Shown here: positions 7,737 through 16,110 of the stretch, piece after piece | Layout of the letters: each line of letters starts with the position of its first letter | Position numbering within the stretch: position 1 is the first letter of the stretch | Source: an uncultured Opitutia bacterium | GTDB taxonomy: Bacteria > Verrucomicrobiota > Verrucomicrobiia > Opitutales > Opitutaceae | Reading direction: 5' to 3' | NCBI GenBank assembly: GCA_903862955.1 | Contig: CAIPAH010000019.1 | Location: forward strand, 1 to 50,756 | DNA length: 50,756 nt | Translations under genes and position numbers: made by a program | The notes under the pieces: generated by a model | The model's database searches: none | Told to the model about the DNA's origin: nothing | Seen by the model: only the letters and a program-made list of their open reading frames with translations

Positions 7737-9484
7737 CGACCGCGATCCGCAATTACCTCGTCTTCCTCAAGCGGTCCGGTCGCGTCGCATTCGTCGGCGA
7801 CTGGCGCTACTACACCTGGATGGGCCTGCTCACCGTCGTGATCCTGCTCGGGCTGAACGCCTACGCGAAGCAGTTCTCCCACGGTCTGATCGTCACCGGC
7901 ATGAGCAACGAGGTGTCCTGGGGCGTCTACATCGCCAACTTCACCTTCCTCGTCGGCGTCGCCGCGGCCGCGGTGATGATGGTCATCCCCGTCTACATCT
8001 ACGACAACGAGGAGCTGCACGACCTGGTCATCTTCGGCGAGCTGCTCGCCGTCGCCGCCATCATCATGTGCCTGATGTTCGTGACCGTGGACCTCGGCCG
8101 GCCGGACCGGTTCTGGCACCTCATTCCCGGGCTCGGCCAGATGAATTTCCCCAATTCGCTGCTCAGCTGGGACGTCATCGTACTCAACGGCTACCTGCTG
8201 CTCAACGTCCACATCTGCGGCTACCTGCTGTATTGCCGCTATCAAAAGCGGATGCCGACGAAGTGGTTCTACGTGCCGTTCGTCTTCATCGCCATCCTCT
8301 GGGCCATCTCGATCCACACTGTCACCGCCTTCCTCTACGTCGGCCTCGGCGGCCGCCCGTTCTGGAACCAGGCCATCATCGGCCCCCGCTTCCTCGCGTC
8401 CGCCTTCACCGCCGGCCCCGCCCTGATCATCCTAGCAATCCAGGTGGTTCGCCGCGTCACCGCCCTCGTGCCCCAAACCGGCGTCACGCGGCAAGCCGGC
8501 TACGCCCACACCGCCCACCCGGCCTCGAGCCGTCCCGCCACCCTCGCCGACCTCGAGTTGCTCACCCGCCAGTTGCCGCAATTCGAGTCGGTTTCCCTTG
8601 CGACGCGCCGCGAAGTGCTGCCCAGCCTGACCGTCCTGCAGGTTGAGGCCGGCGACATCCTTCTGCGGCAGGGCGAGATCAATCCCGACGCGTTTTTCGT
8701 ACTGCAAGGCCGCGTGGTGGTCGAGCGCCAGGAAAGAGGCCGCTACCGCGTCACGCGCACCGCCGTGCCCGGCGAACAATTCGGCGAGGTGTCCGCTCTT
8801 GCCGGCACCGCGCGCCAGGCCACCGCGATTGCGGAAGCCGACACCCTCGTCCTGCGCGTGCCCTCGGCGGCGCTGCAGCTCATGATGAAGGCCGGCCCGC
8901 TGAACAAGATCGTCCGCGCGCGCATGTCCGAGCGGCTGATGTTCACCGACCATGCGTTGATGACCCTGCGCGGCATCGTCCAGGTGGCCATGGTCATCAA
9001 TGTGTTCCTGCTGCTGTGCGAGCTCTTCACCGAGTTCTACGCCGGCGGCCTGCACATCGCCTCGTCCAAATACCTCTATCTCGGCCTCGACGGGCACCAC
9101 GCCCTCGTGCCGTGGATCTGGACCGCCGTCGGCTTCAACCTCATCGCGATGGTCCTGCTGGTGTTGCCCGTCAGCCGCAGTCTCAAGTGGCTCGATCTCG
9201 CCTGCGTGCTTTGCATCATCGGCATCTGGATCGAGAAGGGCATGGGCCTCGTCATCCCCGGCTTCATCCCCACGCCGCTCGGCGCGATCGTGGAATACTC
9301 GCCGTCGCTCAACGAGACGCTCGTCTGCTTCGGCATCTGGGCGTTCGGCCTGCTCTGCTACACCCTTTTTCTCCGCATGGCCGTGCCGATCCTCCAAGGC
9401 CGGCTGACCAAGGCCAACGAGGGCGTCTTCGAGCCCGGCCCCGGCGACAAGCTGCCCGAACTTCCCGCCGCGTCGAAATCCTGA
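7733..9484 (+). CDS. NrfD-type quinol oxidoreductase membrane subunit with inserted cyclic-nucleotide-binding domain
   Basis: A 583-residue protein. About six helices (residues 28-46, 60-90, 95-118, 142-168, 176-204, 216-240) are NrfD/PsrC-like (LGRPDRFWHL, NFPNSLLSWD). Residues about 280-400 form a CRP/PKA-type cyclic-nucleotide-binding domain. Its phosphate-binding cassette, FGEVSALAGTARQAT at 350-364, aligns without gaps to the PKA cassette pattern FGELALIYGTPRAAT, keeping the key Glu (E352) and Arg (R361). Four more helices follow (about 411-435, 457-480, 486-508, 529-550), finishing the NrfD fold. Positive residues at the N-terminus and after helix 6 (VVRRV) put the domain in the cytoplasm. 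Typical NrfD proteins of about 400 residues lack this domain. It suggests cAMP- or cGMP-type gating of quinol oxidation, which is inference. Confidence 0.88.
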   Translation: MTTAIRNYLVFLKRSGRVAFVGDWRYYTWMGLLTVVILLGLNAYAKQFSHGLIVTGMSNEVSWGVYIANFTFLVGVAAAAVMMVIPVYIYDNEELHDLVIFGELLAVAAIIMCLMFVTVDLGRPDRFWHLIPGLGQMNFPNSLLSWDVIVLNGYLLLNVHICGYLLYCRYQKRMPTKWFYVPFVFIAILWAISIHTVTAFLYVGLGGRPFWNQAIIGPRFLASAFTAGPALIILAIQVVRRVTALVPQTGVTRQAGYAHTAHPASSRPATLADLELLTRQLPQFESVSLATRREVLPSLTVLQVEAGDILLRQGEINPDAFFVLQGRVVVERQERGRYRVTRTAVPGEQFGEVSALAGTARQATAIAEADTLVLRVPSAALQLMMKAGPLNKIVRARMSERLMFTDHALMTLRGIVQVAMVINVFLLLCELFTEFYAGGLHIASSKYLYLGLDGHHALVPWIWTAVGFNLIAMVLLVLPVSRSLKWLDLACVLCIIGIWIEKGMGLVIPGFIPTPLGAIVEYSPSLNETLVCFGIWAFGLLCYTLFLRMAVPILQGRLTKANEGVFEPGPGDKLPELPAASKS

Positions 9485-9495
9485 TCGCCCGCGCC

Positions 9496-9945
9496 ATGCC
9501 GAAGCAACTGACCGCGGACGACGCCCGGATTTCCCTGAACGCCCATGTGGCCGCCAAGGGCGCCGAGATCCATGCAAAATACGGCCCCGCCATCGGCTGG
9601 CGCGAGCTGCAGCTCATCCTCGAGGACCGGACGTGCGTACGCTACCCGTGCACACTCGAGTTCAATGCCGAGTCCCTGCAGGCCGGCGAGTTTGCTCATC
9701 CCGTGGCCAAGGGCGGCAACCCGGAGGATGGTTTCACGCTCTTTGTTCATCCGTTGTTCATGACGCAGCTGCCCGAAGTTCCGCTGCTCGCGCTCTACCA
9801 GCTCGTGCTGGTGAACTACGGCGAATTCGCCTCCGGCGATGACGCGCTGGCGTTCGGGGCCGCGGCGCTGGGCCTCAGCGAAGACGACTATTACGCGCGA
9901 CTGTGCGAGCTGATGGAACCGATCAGCGAGTGCGGCTGCAGCTGA
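9496..9945 (+). CDS. Hypothetical protein in the NrfD operon, Cys-rich C-terminus
   Basis: A 149-residue soluble protein starting at the ATG at 9496, 11 bases after the NrfD stop. It has no signal peptide and no membrane helix, so it is cytoplasmic. Visible features are an acidic C-terminal part (LSEDDYYARLCELMEPISECGCS) and two cysteines in TCVRYPCTLEF. No family was recognised. Its position straight after the gene for the ligand-binding NrfD subunit suggests an accessory or regulatory partner on the cytoplasmic side. The ECGCS end could bind metal or form a disulfide; that is speculation. Confidence 0.65.
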   Translation: MPKQLTADDARISLNAHVAAKGAEIHAKYGPAIGWRELQLILEDRTCVRYPCTLEFNAESLQAGEFAHPVAKGGNPEDGFTLFVHPLFMTQLPEVPLLALYQLVLVNYGEFASGDDALAFGAAALGLSEDDYYARLCELMEPISECGCS

Positions 9946-10033
9946 GCCCTTTCACCCCCTTTCCACCCCACCCCGGAGGCGCTGACTGCTCCCGGTCCCC
10001 GCCGCTCCTCGCTCCCACACCCCACGGAGCCCC

Positions 10034-11698
10034 ATGAATGACGCTTCGCCGCCTCCGGCAGAATCTTCCCAGGACGCCGCCCTGACGCGCCTGGAACGGC
10101 GGCTCGCGCGTTTGGAGCAGCATCTCGGCCTGCCACCGCTCGAGACGCCGCCCGTTTCCGTCCCGCCGGCCATGGCGGCACCCATCGTCGCGCCGCCCGT
10201 CCCGGAGGACCTCGAATCGGTCGTCGGCCAAAACTGGTTCGCTGGCGTCGGCATCGTGGTGCTCACCTGCGGCGTCGCCTTCACGCTGTCGCTACCGTTT
10301 CCCTCGCTGCCGTCCTACGTGCCGTCGCTGTTGGGCTATTTGCTGAGCGGCGCGTTGTTTTTCGGCAGCCGCGCGGGGCGCAACTCCTTCGCGCTGGTTG
10401 CGCGTGGATTGTCCGGTGCGGCGATGATCCTCCTATATTTTGCCACGCTGCGGCTGTTCATTTTTGGCGTTACCCCGGTGCTCGCCCTCGATTCCGTCGC
10501 CGGCCGGCTGCTGTTGCTGGCGGCCGTGGCGGCAAACCTCGCCTTCGCCTTGCGCCAGCCGTCCAACGTCCTGCTCGGGCTCGCACTGCTGACCGGCTAT
10601 TTCACGGCGGCCGTGCTGAACGCGCCGGAGTGGCTCTTCGCCCTGCTGGTCGCCGGGTCGGCGATCGGCGTGCTCGCCGCGCGCCAGCGGAGCGCCCCCG
10701 CCCTGCTCCTCGTGCTCACGCTGCCCGCCAGCTACCTCTCGTATCTGCTGTGGATGATGGGCAATCCCTGGGCCGGCCGCCCGGTGCATCTGGCCACGTC
10801 GCCTTCCGCGGGTCTCGTCGCGCTGGCGCTGACATGGGTGATCATCGGCCTCGGCCCGCTCTGTCGCCGCGACCGCGCGGGCGAGGACCAGCTCGGCATC
10901 CTGACCGCGATCTTCAATTGCACGATCGGGTTCGGCCTGTTCCTCGTGCACAGCTTCCTCGCGTTTCCGGCGGAGTTCGTGACCGCCCAGCTGCTGGCGG
11001 CGCTGGCCCTGCTGGGGCTGGCGGCGGCGCATTGGCGCCGGGGCGAGAGCCCCGTGTCGGTTTTCTTTTATGCGATGACGGGCTATCTGGCGCTGACGGC
11101 CGCGATCCTGCGGGCCTTCCCGGCGCCGGAGGTGTTCGTCTGGCTCTCGCTGCAAAGCCTGCTGGTTGTGGCCACGGCGCTCTGGTTCCGCTCGCGCTTC
11201 ATCGTGATGGCCAACTTCCCGATCTTCGTGCTCGTGGTGCTGGGCTACATCGTCACAGCGGAAAGGGAAACGGGAATCAGTCTCGGTTTCGGCATCGTCG
11301 CGCTGCTGACCGCGCGGATTCTCAACTGGAAGCAGGAGCGGCTCACCCTGCGGACCCAACTGATGCGCAACGCCTACCTGGCGTGCGCGTTCCTCGTATT
11401 TCCCTACGCGCTTTACCACCTCGTGCCTCTCGCCCTGGTCGGCGTCGCGTGGGTTGGCCTGGCGCTCGCCTATTACCTGATGAACCTAGTCGTCCGGAAT
11501 GTGAAATACCGCTGGATGGGCCATCTCACGCTCCTGCTCACCGTACTCTATGTCGCGGTGGTTGGTTTAACGCAGATTGCGCCAGCCTATCGGATCGCAA
11601 GTTTTCTCCTGCTTGGCACGGTATTGCTCGTGGTCTCGCTGCTCTTCTCGAAATTGCGGGAACGCCGGCGCGCCGGCACTGGCGGACCACCTCCCTGA
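10034..11698 (+). CDS. Polytopic membrane protein, DUF2339-like
   Basis: A 554-residue protein. A short N-terminal coil (ALTRLERRLARLEQHL, residues 17-32) and a proline linker precede about 14-16 membrane helices from residue 72 to 540. The block VVGQNWFAGVGIVVLTCGVA after the coil, followed by small helices with GLSGAAMILLYFATLRLF, matches the general pattern of DUF2339 membrane proteins. Function is unknown in that family. It lies 88 bases after the 149-residue gene and may be part of the same transcript. It could be a helper for the redox island or unrelated. Confidence 0.65.
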   Translation: MNDASPPPAESSQDAALTRLERRLARLEQHLGLPPLETPPVSVPPAMAAPIVAPPVPEDLESVVGQNWFAGVGIVVLTCGVAFTLSLPFPSLPSYVPSLLGYLLSGALFFGSRAGRNSFALVARGLSGAAMILLYFATLRLFIFGVTPVLALDSVAGRLLLLAAVAANLAFALRQPSNVLLGLALLTGYFTAAVLNAPEWLFALLVAGSAIGVLAARQRSAPALLLVLTLPASYLSYLLWMMGNPWAGRPVHLATSPSAGLVALALTWVIIGLGPLCRRDRAGEDQLGILTAIFNCTIGFGLFLVHSFLAFPAEFVTAQLLAALALLGLAAAHWRRGESPVSVFFYAMTGYLALTAAILRAFPAPEVFVWLSLQSLLVVATALWFRSRFIVMANFPIFVLVVLGYIVTAERETGISLGFGIVALLTARILNWKQERLTLRTQLMRNAYLACAFLVFPYALYHLVPLALVGVAWVGLALAYYLMNLVVRNVKYRWMGHLTLLLTVLYVAVVGLTQIAPAYRIASFLLLGTVLLVVSLLFSKLRERRRAGTGGPPP

Positions 11699-11781
11699 AC
11701 TGCCTTTCGCACCCCCCGCCGGAACCGTCGGTCTCATCCCATGACAGTCTCAGCAAGGTTTGCGCGTAACTTGCCAATTCA

Positions 11782-11816
11782 TGCGCAGCCACCTGCGCAT
11801 AAATTTCCGATACTAT
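11782..11816 (+). promoter_or_regulatory. Possible operator/promoter upstream of the octaheme cytochrome
   Basis: Two TGCGCA words (11782-11787 and 11794-11799) flank GCCACC as an inverted repeat. A TACTAT -10-like hexamer lies at 11811-11816. The 160-base gap from 11699 to 11858 holds no gene and is AT-richer near the hexamer. No good -35 was seen, so this is only a candidate. Confidence 0.25.
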
Positions 11817-11903
11817 CCACCATCTAATAGTGCCATTTGCTACCAGTAAGTCCCACTAATGGACCAACACCCGACACCCAAGCAACCGCCAGAGTTTCTT
11901 CCC

Positions 11904-12701
11904 ATGAATATGCGCCCGAAAATCACCAAGCACGCCCTCCTCTTCGGAGGCGCCGCAGCCTGGGGCCTGCTTCTTATCTCCTGCGTGGTTGCCAACCGCG
12001 CAGTTCTCGCCCCACCCCAAATCGCCGGCGCACATTATGTGGGCACCAAAGAGTGCACGCAGTGCCACCAGGACGTCACCGACCATTTCAGCACCTCCAC
12101 CCACGCCAAGCTCGCCCTGGCCGACCCCAAGGTCGGTGACACCGGCTGCGAAGCGTGCCACGGCCCCGGCAGCATCCACGTCGCCGCCGGCGGCGGCAAG
12201 GGCACCATCGTCAACCCGCGCAAGTCGCCGGAGACCTGCTTCCAGTGCCACCTCGACAAGCGTGGCCAGTTCCAGCTGCCCTACTCGCACCCCCTGCTCG
12301 CCGGCCAGATCACCTGCGTGGACTGCCATGATGTCCACTCCGGCAAGGCCGTCCGCGGCACGGGCGCAGCGCTCGAGGCCCAGAACGACACCTGCACCAA
12401 GTGCCACACCCAGCAGAAGGGTCCCTTCGTCTACTCCCATGACGCGATGAAGGAAGGCTGCGTCGCCTGCCACCAGCCCCACGGCTCGGTCAACCAGAAG
12501 ATGCTCGTCGCCCGCGACGCCAACCTCTGCGTGCGCTGCCACTTGATGACGCCCGCCACCCCCAGTTCCGGCATCTTCAATCTCGGCACGTCGGACGCGG
12601 CCGGAAATCACAACTCCCGCCTGCAGCAGGGCACCTGCTGGAGCGCCGGCTGCCACGAGGCGCCGCACGGCTCGAACGTCAACAATCACTTCCGCCGTTG
12701 A
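11904..12701 (+). CDS. Octaheme cytochrome c lipoprotein, DmsE/MtrA-like, of a porin-cytochrome conduit
   Basis: 265 residues from the ATG at 11904, chosen because it gives a normal signal peptide. An upstream in-frame ATG at 11859 adds 15 residues. The hydrophobic segment ends in LLLISC, a lipobox, so lipid anchoring of Cys27 is likely. Seven CXXCH motifs (CTQCH, CEACH, CFQCH, CVDCH, CTKCH, CVACH, CVRCH) and one C-terminal CX4CH (CWSAGCH) give eight predicted hemes. The spacing and the GCEACHGPGS.H and CVACHQPHGS blocks resemble DmsE/MtrA-type cytochromes that sit in an outer-membrane barrel. The next gene encodes such a barrel, 23 bases on. Predicted job: carry electrons through the outer membrane. 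Confidence 0.82.
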   Translation: MNMRPKITKHALLFGGAAAWGLLLISCVVANRAVLAPPQIAGAHYVGTKECTQCHQDVTDHFSTSTHAKLALADPKVGDTGCEACHGPGSIHVAAGGGKGTIVNPRKSPETCFQCHLDKRGQFQLPYSHPLLAGQITCVDCHDVHSGKAVRGTGAALEAQNDTCTKCHTQQKGPFVYSHDAMKEGCVACHQPHGSVNQKMLVARDANLCVRCHLMTPATPSSGIFNLGTSDAAGNHNSRLQQGTCWSAGCHEAPHGSNVNNHFRR

Positions 12702-12724
12702 TCACCCCCAACACCATCACTACC

Positions 12725-14929
12725 ATGCAAGCCTACGCTTTTTCTCTTCGTCGGTGCGCCACCACGGTGGCTGCCCTGACGCTGATCCTCGGCGTTGCCC
12801 AGGTCAACGGAGCCGCCCCCACTGACGCCTTCCCGACCTTCGACAACTACGTCAAAATCGGCGCTTTCGGCACCGACGTCACTGGCAATGAAGCGGCCTT
12901 CCAAGCCCGCAACCGCCAGGCGACCGGCACCGTTGGCATCGAGGACATGTTCTTCGCCAAGGATCTCAACAAGGACGTCTCCCTCCAAATCGATGGCCAC
13001 GCCCTCGCCATCACCAACGACTACCTGGCCAAGTTCCTCGTCACGAAGAACGACACCGGGTCGATCGAGATGGGCTACAAGTCCTTCCGCACGTTTTACG
13101 ACGGCGTCGGCGGCTTCTTTCCGTTGAACAACTATTGGTCCACGCTCAGCCCCGAGGACCTGCACGTCGACCGCAACAAGTTCTGGGTCGAGGCCAAGAT
13201 CAACCTGCCGAACGCACCGGTCTTCACCGTCCGCTACATCAACGAGACGCGCTCCGGCCAGAAGGATTCCACGATCTGGGGCAGCAGTGACTTCACCAGC
13301 CTGTCCATCCTGGGCGCCCCCATCACCCAGTATCGCAAGCTGGCGCCGAGCTACATCAACCTCGATGAGCGGCATCAGACCTTCGAAGCCACGGCCGCTC
13401 ATACGGTGGGCAACACTTCGATCAACGTCGCGCTGACCGCGGAAACGGTCAATAACAACGACACCCGATACGTCACGAACTTCCCCGGCGAAGTCATTCC
13501 GTGGTCGATCGCCAGCCTGCCCACCGCTTCCCAGCCCGCCGCGAAGGCGCTGGTCTCCCCCGCCAATTGGAACAACCAGGCGCTGACCGTCCAAACCGAC
13601 GGCATCAACGGCAACACCTTCACGGCGCGGGCCAACTCGATCACGGTCTTCAATGACAAGATCAAGCTGCTCGCCGGGGTTAGCTACGTGAACATCAACA
13701 ACGACTTCAGCGGCAGCCGGCCCATCACGACGAATACGCCGACCGCTGTGGGCGTTGTGGCCGTCACGCCGAACACGAACCAGAACCTGCTCGGCAACAG
13801 CGACGGTGACATCTACACGGGCACCCTTGCCCTGCAGCTGAACCCCACGCCGAACTGGAACGCCACGGTGTCCCTTAAGGGCGAGGACTCCTACATCAAG
13901 AGCGCCGCCACGTTGACCAACCTCGCGGCCGCGACGAACACCACGACGGGCATCGTGACCTACACGGCCACGCCCCAGCAGGAGTATTCCCGGGTCAAGG
14001 ACGACACCTGGACGCCGGTCCTCGACGTCACGTACACGGGCTTTGCCAACCTCTCGATCTACGGGTCGGCGAGCGATGCCAAGACGAGCGGCAACAAGTA
14101 TTACGCCACTCCTTTCACCGCCGGCACTGTTCCCTCCGCCAGCGCGCTGCAATTCGAAGATTCGAATGACAAGCACGCCTACTACAACCTCGGGGCTAGT
14201 TGGCGGCAATCCGCCTTCCTGTCGCTGCGGGCGGATGTGTTCCACAAGGACAGCACCATCTCTGCTCCCGGCTACGGCATCGACATCGCGAACTACTTCA
14301 ACCTCGCCAGCCAGACCGACGGCGCAAAGTTCACCGTCATCGTCAAGCCCATGGACACCCTCACGTCCACCACCCGCTACATCTACCAAAAGGGCAAGAT
14401 GCAGGTGACGGGAATGCTGCCCACGTTCCCCGAATATGATTCGTGTGATGCCCAAACCAACTCCATCTCGGAAACGGTGGACTGGACGCCCAACACGCAG
14501 TTCTACCTCCAGGCCGACGTCAACGTGGTGTTTAACAGCATCAGCACGATCTATCCGCGGGCCGGGGTCGTCCCCGCCGCTGGCGCCACGCCCGCCTGGG
14601 ATGTCAACCAGGTGCTGCAAGACGCCAATAACAACTACATCACCGGCACCCTGCTCGCCGGCACGGTCCTCACCAAGACCGACGACCTGCTCCTCAAGTT
14701 CACCTACTACAAGGCCAACAACAACAATGCGAAACTCGCGCCGACGACCATGCCTTATGGCGCGGACGCCGAGGAAAGCGTCGTCTCAGTCGGCGTGAAG
14801 CACAAGTTCAGCCAGACGTGCGTCGGTGAAGCCAAGGTTGGCTACATTGACTCGAAGAACGTCACGACCGGCGGCAACACGAACTTCCGTGGGCCGATGG
14901 GTTACGTCTCCTGCACGTTCGCTCTCTAA
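12725..14929 (+). CDS. MtrB/PioB-like outer-membrane beta-barrel (porin of electron conduit)
   Basis: 734 residues from the ATG at 12725. A TTG at 12698 is in frame but would put nine residues before the signal peptide FSLRRCATTVAALTLILGVA. The mature part is rich in alternating polar/aromatic strands across its length and ends in GYVSCTFAL, as expected for a large barrel. Near the N-terminus, EMGYKSFRTFYDGVGGFFP, DLHVDRNKFWVEAKINLP and KDSTIWG look like the decaheme-associated barrel family. Size is close to MtrB (about 700). The N-terminal CXXC of Shewanella MtrB is not present. With the octaheme lipoprotein just upstream it forms a likely porin-cytochrome conduit. No surface cytochrome gene is seen in the window. 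Confidence 0.78.
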   Translation: MQAYAFSLRRCATTVAALTLILGVAQVNGAAPTDAFPTFDNYVKIGAFGTDVTGNEAAFQARNRQATGTVGIEDMFFAKDLNKDVSLQIDGHALAITNDYLAKFLVTKNDTGSIEMGYKSFRTFYDGVGGFFPLNNYWSTLSPEDLHVDRNKFWVEAKINLPNAPVFTVRYINETRSGQKDSTIWGSSDFTSLSILGAPITQYRKLAPSYINLDERHQTFEATAAHTVGNTSINVALTAETVNNNDTRYVTNFPGEVIPWSIASLPTASQPAAKALVSPANWNNQALTVQTDGINGNTFTARANSITVFNDKIKLLAGVSYVNINNDFSGSRPITTNTPTAVGVVAVTPNTNQNLLGNSDGDIYTGTLALQLNPTPNWNATVSLKGEDSYIKSAATLTNLAAATNTTTGIVTYTATPQQEYSRVKDDTWTPVLDVTYTGFANLSIYGSASDAKTSGNKYYATPFTAGTVPSASALQFEDSNDKHAYYNLGASWRQSAFLSLRADVFHKDSTISAPGYGIDIANYFNLASQTDGAKFTVIVKPMDTLTSTTRYIYQKGKMQVTGMLPTFPEYDSCDAQTNSISETVDWTPNTQFYLQADVNVVFNSISTIYPRAGVVPAAGATPAWDVNQVLQDANNNYITGTLLAGTVLTKTDDLLLKFTYYKANNNNAKLAPTTMPYGADAEESVVSVGVKHKFSQTCVGEAKVGYIDSKNVTTGGNTNFRGPMGYVSCTFAL

Positions 14930-14945
14930 GCTGTCCTTCCCAGGT

Positions 14946-15626
14946 TCAGCTCAACGCCTCAGGCGGCCCCGCAACGGGCCGCCTGAGTTTTTTTGCCCCG
15001 CGACGACGCTCCCAGACATCCGCCCGCAACAGCCCCCACTCCGTGTCGTGCCGGCCCGCCAGGAGAAAACCCTGCCGCTCCAGCTCCGCATCGGGCGGCG
15101 TCAGTTCCCGCGCGGGCAGCTTCGTCACGACGCGGAAAAACGCATACATCAGCGCATGCACGGCGCGCGCCCGCCAGCGGGCCAGACCCCGTGGCGGCAC
15201 GTTGAAGTCAGTGACCAACCAGACCGCATCTTCCGTCGCGCCCGCTGCCAGCTGACGCACCACGGCCGCTAATTCGTCCGGCGCAAAACAATCGAGAAAG
15301 AAACACGTGACGATCGCGTCGTAGCTCTGATCCGGCTGCTCGGCCAGCGCGTCCCGGCACTCCCAGCGCACGCGCCCCGGCATTCCGCGCGTTCGTTCCT
15401 GCGCCACCGCCAGCATCGCCGGGCTCGCCTCCACGCAGGTCAGCTCCGCTTCCGGGAAACGCGCCAGGCACGCCGCGGCGAACCGTCCGTGTCCTTCCCC
15501 CACACTGAGAATGCGCCGCCGGCCGGCCAGCGCGTCGAGCCAGTGCGTGCGCGCCCGCTGCAGGCGCCCTCCCGCCGTCAGCGCCTCGAGCCAGTCGTAG
15601 TGGCGGGCGAGCCGGTTGAAGTTCAT
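14946..15626 (-). CDS. SAM-dependent class I methyltransferase
   Basis: 226 residues from the ATG at 15626. Motif I is ILSVGEGHGRFAAACL (residues about 39-54). Acidic motif II is ELTCVEASPAML, and the DAIVTCFFLDCF block is motif IV. This is a Rossmann methyltransferase fold, with PDQSYDAIV typical of small-molecule enzymes. The substrate is unknown. The start overlaps the stop of the upstream VanZ-like gene (ATGA), so they are coupled. Its end runs into the shared terminator region. Confidence 0.85.
   Translation of the reverse strand: MNFNRLARHYDWLEALTAGGRLQRARTHWLDALAGRRRILSVGEGHGRFAAACLARFPEAELTCVEASPAMLAVAQERTRGMPGRVRWECRDALAEQPDQSYDAIVTCFFLDCFAPDELAAVVRQLAAGATEDAVWLVTDFNVPPRGLARWRARAVHALMYAFFRVVTKLPARELTPPDAELERQGFLLAGRHDTEWGLLRADVWERRRGAKKLRRPVAGPPEALS
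14958..14994 (+). terminator. Strong rho-independent terminator after the barrel gene
   Basis: A perfect 12-base-pair stem (CTCAGGCGGCCC / GGGCCGCCTGAG) with a six-base loop is followed by seven T. It ends the plus-strand redox island. It overlaps the 3' end of the minus-strand methyltransferase gene. Confidence 0.92.
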
Positions 15627-15982
15627 CGTCTCGCCCAGATCACCGTCGCGACGGCCGCCCCCGCGGCGTAAGCCACCACGTCCCAGACATCGCCCGTCGC
15701 ACGCGGGAACACGTGCGGACCCACGACCTCGGCTGCCACTGACCAGATCACCAGGTGATACAGCACCTCCTTCCAATGGGGCGGCGTGTCCACCTTGCGC
15801 AGGTCCAGGCGCCGCTCCAGCCACAGCATCAGCGGCAGCGCGGCGGGAATGAACAGGCAGTCGTTGAAATGCCCGCGCAGGAACGGCCCTTTCCACGCCG
15901 CGGGCAGTCCCCAGCGATTGGCCGCGTAAAACAAGCAGGAGATCCAGCAGACCGGATCCCACGCATAGCCGTACGGCTTCAC
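15623..15982 (-). CDS. Small membrane protein, VanZ-like
   Basis: 119 residues from a GTG at 15982. An open frame runs further upstream but the extra residues look non-coding. Three hydrophobic segments are visible (PVCWISCLFYAANRWG, LFIPAALPLMLWLERR, DVVAYAAGAAVATVIW). The end GDVWDVVAYAAGAAVATVIW matches the C-terminus of VanZ-like proteins. The GTG overlaps the TGA of a 30-codon membrane microprotein frame. The downstream gene is a coupled methyltransferase. Function is unknown. Confidence 0.65.
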   Translation of the reverse strand: MKPYGYAWDPVCWISCLFYAANRWGLPAAWKGPFLRGHFNDCLFIPAALPLMLWLERRLDLRKVDTPPHWKEVLYHLVIWSVAAEVVGPHVFPRATGDVWDVVAYAAGAAVATVIWARR

Positions 15983-16071
15983 AGCAGGCCGCAGATCAGC
16001 AATCCGATCCCGAAGGTCAGGAGGAATTTGAAAACAGGTTCCAGGTAATCGCCGGGAGGATAATATTTCAT
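15979..16071 (-). CDS. 30-residue membrane microprotein, translationally coupled
   Basis: The ATG at 16071 opens a 30-codon frame. The peptide starts MKYYPPGDYLEPVFKFLL and ends in a hydrophobic stretch (FGIGLLICGLL). The stop overlaps the GTG of the next gene (GTGA). GGCGGA lies about 15 bases before the ATG. It looks like one amphipathic-to-hydrophobic helix, like many bacterial microproteins. The alternative is that this is the true N-terminal part of the VanZ-like gene separated by a frameshift, since the joined product would add one more helix. Confidence 0.45.
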   Translation of the reverse strand: MKYYPPGDYLEPVFKFLLTFGIGLLICGLL

Positions 16072-16110
16072 GGTAAAAAATTTCCGCCACGCCCGGCGGG
16101 AATCGCGGAT

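Noticed and set aside
12686-14620. A 644-codon open frame on the minus strand across the barrel gene
   Set aside because: It is the mirror of a well-supported outer-membrane barrel gene with signal peptide. The translated product is low-complexity Arg/Val/Asp-rich, as expected from GC-rich antisense frames.
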